From Limnoperna fortunei (lineage: Eukaryota > Mollusca > Bivalvia > Mytilida > Modiolidae): DNA of 64,000 bases. Location of the stretch: contig OX104120.1 of NCBI GenBank assembly GCA_944474755.1, positions 42,016,067 through 42,080,066 of the forward strand. Reading direction: 5' to 3'. The translations under genes were made by a program, and so were the position numbers. Of the stretch, positions 60,883 to 64,000 are shown piece after piece. Below the pieces are notes generated by a model that was given only the letters and a program-made list of their open reading frames with translations, was not told the origin of the DNA and did not search any database. How positions within the stretch are numbered: position 1 is the first letter of the stretch; every line of letters begins with the position of its first letter.

Positions 60883-61003
60883 CGTTGTCTCCGTTTACAA
60901 AAAAATACTGCAATTACTACAACCACCAGGACAATCAACACTAAAAATCCAGCAACACCACCAATAATGTATCCAAAAGAAAACCTTTTCTTTGCAATAG
61001 CAA
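60883..61003 (-). CDS. Copy C transmembrane exon
   Basis: The 121-nt exon encodes KKRFSFG, then helix YIIGGVAGFLVLIVLVVVVI and a CKRRQR stop-transfer. The acceptor is TTTTTTCAG|TT and the donor CAACG|GTAAGC, phases identical to copy A. No EGF exon of copy C is visible between here and 64000, so the extracellular part must lie beyond the right edge. Confidence 0.8.
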
Positions 61004-61838
61004 CTGAAAAAATCAAAATACCGGTATACATTAAGGACGAGGAATTAGAAAATTCTCTTCCAAATGTCGTCCATAGTATTTTATTTAGTGACGGTCTCAG
61101 TTTCTTTCCGTTTTGTGTCTCCCGTTTCTGAATTGATTTATTATTATTTTGCTTTAAATATTGCTAAATGTTTGCAATCAACCATTCTGCAAAAAGCTGG
61201 TTCTCTGTAAATCAATACACAAACAAAACATCTTGAATTTGTATTTCCCATCGACTGCAGTCCCAACCATCTTTTCAAAAACTGTAGTACATTATTGCAT
61301 ACCAGAATTAGTCGTCTTTACAGCTTCATTCGCTTGCAACAAAACAACCTTATTTGGACCACGTTTGATAATAAAGAACATTTAAAAATGATTGAACCAT
61401 AAAACCGTTTCCGATTCGCGACTCAGGCATATGAGAGGGGCATTTTTTCGAGAATTTTTGTATTGTTTTTGTGTGATTGGGAGTGGGGGAACTTTAGCTG
61501 TTATTACTGTTTGAAATAGTGTTCTGCTTGTTTTATAGTCCTTTAACTCCTTTTTCTGAAAATTTCAATATTATATTTGTATATTTAAAGTGACTGTCAC
61601 AATACTAAGTTGTTCAATCTGCGCGGTTGTTATTTCTACACAAGCAGCATCGTATTTGCCGTTTCCGCCACCAAGTTTATACCTGCTCGGCGTTTTTGGT
61701 ATTTTCTTTTGATCTGTACTAGGGGGTGTCAACTTTTAACTTAAGGCTATACGAAGGAAAAGTTAGTTTTGTTTGTGAATATAATTAAGACTATATATCA
61801 TGGGTAATAAGGGACCTAAATATTCAATACTTGGAAGG

Positions 61839-62589
61839 TACAGTCGAACGTCAGTAGCTCGAACTCGGATGGCTCGAACACCCGGGATTTCTCGAACACC
61901 TATCAAAGTACGGAACTTTCCTCCTATATAATCAATGTTAAAATTACATCGATTTCTCGAACACCGATTTCTCAAAAACTCGAACTAAATCAGCAGTCCC
62001 AATACTAAAAATCCATTGAAAAAACCATGAATAACTCGAACTAAAATTATTGACAGCTTGCATGACTAATTGGTCGTAAAAGGTGTAAAGATCGAAGCCA
62101 TACCTGTAAAATGCCAAGCTTGATCTTTAATGATATAATCCCTAATAATTAACCTAATGTCATCAATTTGTATTTATGTACTCCTTTGTAGGCAAATTTG
62201 TTGAAGTAGGTTTTAATTAATTTAAACGTGCGCCAATAAATTGCTATCAAATCCGAATCGAGGTCATTGACATAATTACGTAATGCAATAATACTTATCA
62301 ATCCTCGAGCATAAAATTAAACAAGAAATATAACAGTAAACATTTTTATTTTAATAAAAACCAAAAATACGTACTTAAAAATAAGATTTATATATGAAAT
62401 GCAATGAAGAAACACAATTTTATTAATCCAATGTTACACAGGAAATTAACTGAAATATATAAACCGATATCGATTCCGGTTCGAACATGAATCATTTCCG
62501 GAAATCACAAGCCCGGTTTCTCGAACTCCCGATTTCTCGAACTATTTTTGTCGGCCCCTTCGAGTTCGAGCCATCGAAGTTCGACTGTA
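61839..62589. mobile_element. Pogo-like MITE with TA duplication
   Basis: Ends at 61841 and 62587 are inverted repeats: CAGTCGAACGTCAGTAGCTC against CAGTCGAACTTCGATGGCTC, each flanked by TA. Further CTCGAAC motifs lie inside both ends. No transposase is present in about 747 bp, so it is non-autonomous; the CAGT...TCGAAC ends point to the pogo branch of Tc1/mariner. Confidence 0.85.
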
Positions 62590-62599
62590 TATGACAATA

Positions 62600-63720
62600 T
62601 TACATGTACCTGTGACTTCGTATGATTCCTAACTGTGGACCACTAATTATGTAATCAAAATCAGCACGACGTGAACATTGTCTTTTTAATTAATAAAGTA
62701 TTAGGTATAAAACACTATTATTACTCTTAAGAAAATGAATTGAAGGCACTTAAAGAGATAAGAGGCACCGATCCGGACACATGAGTGTTTTCCCCCTAGC
62801 AAGAACACCGAGTAGAGACATCTGATATTACGATGGGAGGTTCATAAAATATTTTCAAATAAGGAACGATGTGCGCATCAGGATACAAAACCTTCAGATT
62901 CTACTTTTTATTTTCATTGTTACTGGTATACTTCAACATTTCTCGCAATAACGTCTGACTTTGGTTACGAAAATCAAAATTCAGCCGAAATGAATACAGT
63001 TTAAATGTACTCCATAAAACCGACAATAGACGACTGGAGGGGAAGGCGACCTGTACAGTTTATTCCTTGCTTTTATCCCCTTAACCACCAGAAGAAGATC
63101 TCCAAATTTTGTGGTGATAAACTGCAGCTGACAGTAGAGAAAAACCGTGAATCACGCAGAAAAGAAATGAAATTGACACACAAATTTTACTCTCTTAATT
63201 TTATTATATAGATAAAGAAGATTCCAAATTGTCCATTATTTTTGCTATTCTATCGAAATTACCTCTTCCATTATTAAATGTATGTAAGGAAGATAATGAA
63301 CAAATGTTAACTTAGCCTCTTTTATTCTTGAAAATCTGAGAATACAGTCATTATTGCCTAGATAAATAAATGAGGTTATATAATATATCTATCCTTTGGA
63401 CAGTGCCTTTATGTCAACATCAGACAATCAAAAACGGGTACAAAAAGGAAATAACTCTAAAACTAGTTTAATAACACAACTTAGTAATTATGAATTGTGT
63501 CCACTGAAAGCTACATGCATACATGTAAAAAAGAATATCTATACATTCGTCGAAATTTTTCTTATTCTTTATTTTGTCACATCAATGGTGCTCATCACCT
63601 TGATACCATTTCTGAGCAGTTTTAACACATTCTATTAAGCTTTAGAACTAAATGCTTACAGGTACATGCACCATTCATTTTCATATGGTCAGCTAAAAAT
63701 CATTCAGTATATATACCACT
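62600..63720. other. No gene recognised
   Basis: This lies where copy C introns are expected; I see no EGF-like exon on the minus strand. Confidence 0.5.
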
Positions 63721-63729
63721 TTCTTGTCG

Positions 63730-64000
63730 AAAAATATGAAAATATGATTGCAGATAGTTTTCCCAATTTTTGAATTCAGTTTACAGTAAATGTGCTACAA
63801 TGATTGTTGGATACACCTATTACTGACTGGTAGTATGAAATACCCATCCATTTTAATCAATTTACCAACTCACAACTACAGTAATGGAAGCGTGAGGTTT
63901 GGCATGCCGTAAAACTTGGTTTAACCCACCATTTCTTTTGAAATGCTTGTACCAAGTCAGGACCATTGATGTAGTTACTATATTTTTGGTTGTTGGTTCT
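63730..64000 (-). repeat. Dispersed repeat, reverse copy of 27635-27960
   Basis: It carries GGCATGCC.TAAAACTTGGTT, CCTGACTTGGT-type and GTTGTTGGTTCT blocks as reverse complements of the copy at 27.7 kb; runs off the window edge. Confidence 0.7.

Noticed and set aside
61600..64000. Search for EGF exons of copy C
   Set aside because: No cysteine-spaced frame with splice sites was found; the exons presumably lie beyond the right edge.

Overview
This is eukaryotic, intron-rich, AT-rich genomic DNA dominated by repeats. I read it as a bivalve mollusc, most likely a mussel-like mytilid. The grounds are the EMI/EGF receptor exons, the B-box/NHL (TRIM-like) genes, a tRNA-derived SINE ending in an AAAC-rich tail, CR1/Jockey-like and Penelope-like retroelements, and tandem hammerhead-ribozyme repeats of the retrozyme kind. 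Species is inference; no marker gene is present.

Host genes. The minus strand carries a cluster of related EMI/EGF-domain, single-pass membrane receptor genes (MEGF10/11 or Draper-like architecture). Copy A runs from a signal-peptide exon at 18736 down to a 26-nt micro-exon at 1150, and its cytoplasmic tail lies off the left edge. Exon phases chain cleanly from the signal peptide through a two-exon EMI domain and four whole EGF modules. Copy B (about 25.44-33.5 kb) is colinear with copy A by sequence similarity, but almost every coding exon is gone, so it is a ghost duplicate. Copy C enters from the right edge: its membrane exon, micro-exon and cytoplasmic tail lie at 61003-59526. On the plus strand there is a B-box/NHL pseudogene at 38.37-39.06 kb, fused out of frame by an internal deletion, and a more decayed relative at 25.0-25.4 kb. 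A lone signal-peptide-like first exon lies at 42.8 kb on the minus strand.

Mobile and repeat DNA, left to right: a 4.3-kb complex satellite (3.56-7.91 kb) followed by a hairpin array (7.91-8.12 kb); a complete Tc1/mariner copy with terminal inverted repeats (9482-10415); a 5'-truncated Penelope-like element (11.94-13.6 kb); a four-ribozyme hammerhead tandem array (20.98-22.09 kb); a SINE with perfect target duplications (22926-23190); a TIR element (36464-37912); a long-TIR transposon with a Ulp1-like protease relic and a nested insertion (39.13-42.15 kb); a nearly full-length LINE carrying a 2A-like motif (44.4-47.8 kb); a second LINE 3' end and a zinc-knuckle ORF1/gag relic (51.1-52.57 kb); a solitary hammerhead monomer (54.95-55.27 kb); a Tc1 relic (58.4-58.7 kb); and a pogo-like MITE (61841-62587).

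Most notable: the hammerhead array sits in copy A but is absent from the matching site in ghost copy B, which gives a natural empty site. The Penelope-like element, a plausible source of reverse transcriptase for such repeats, lies in the same gene. All claims rest on reading the sequence by eye; alignments and transcript evidence would settle the exon models.
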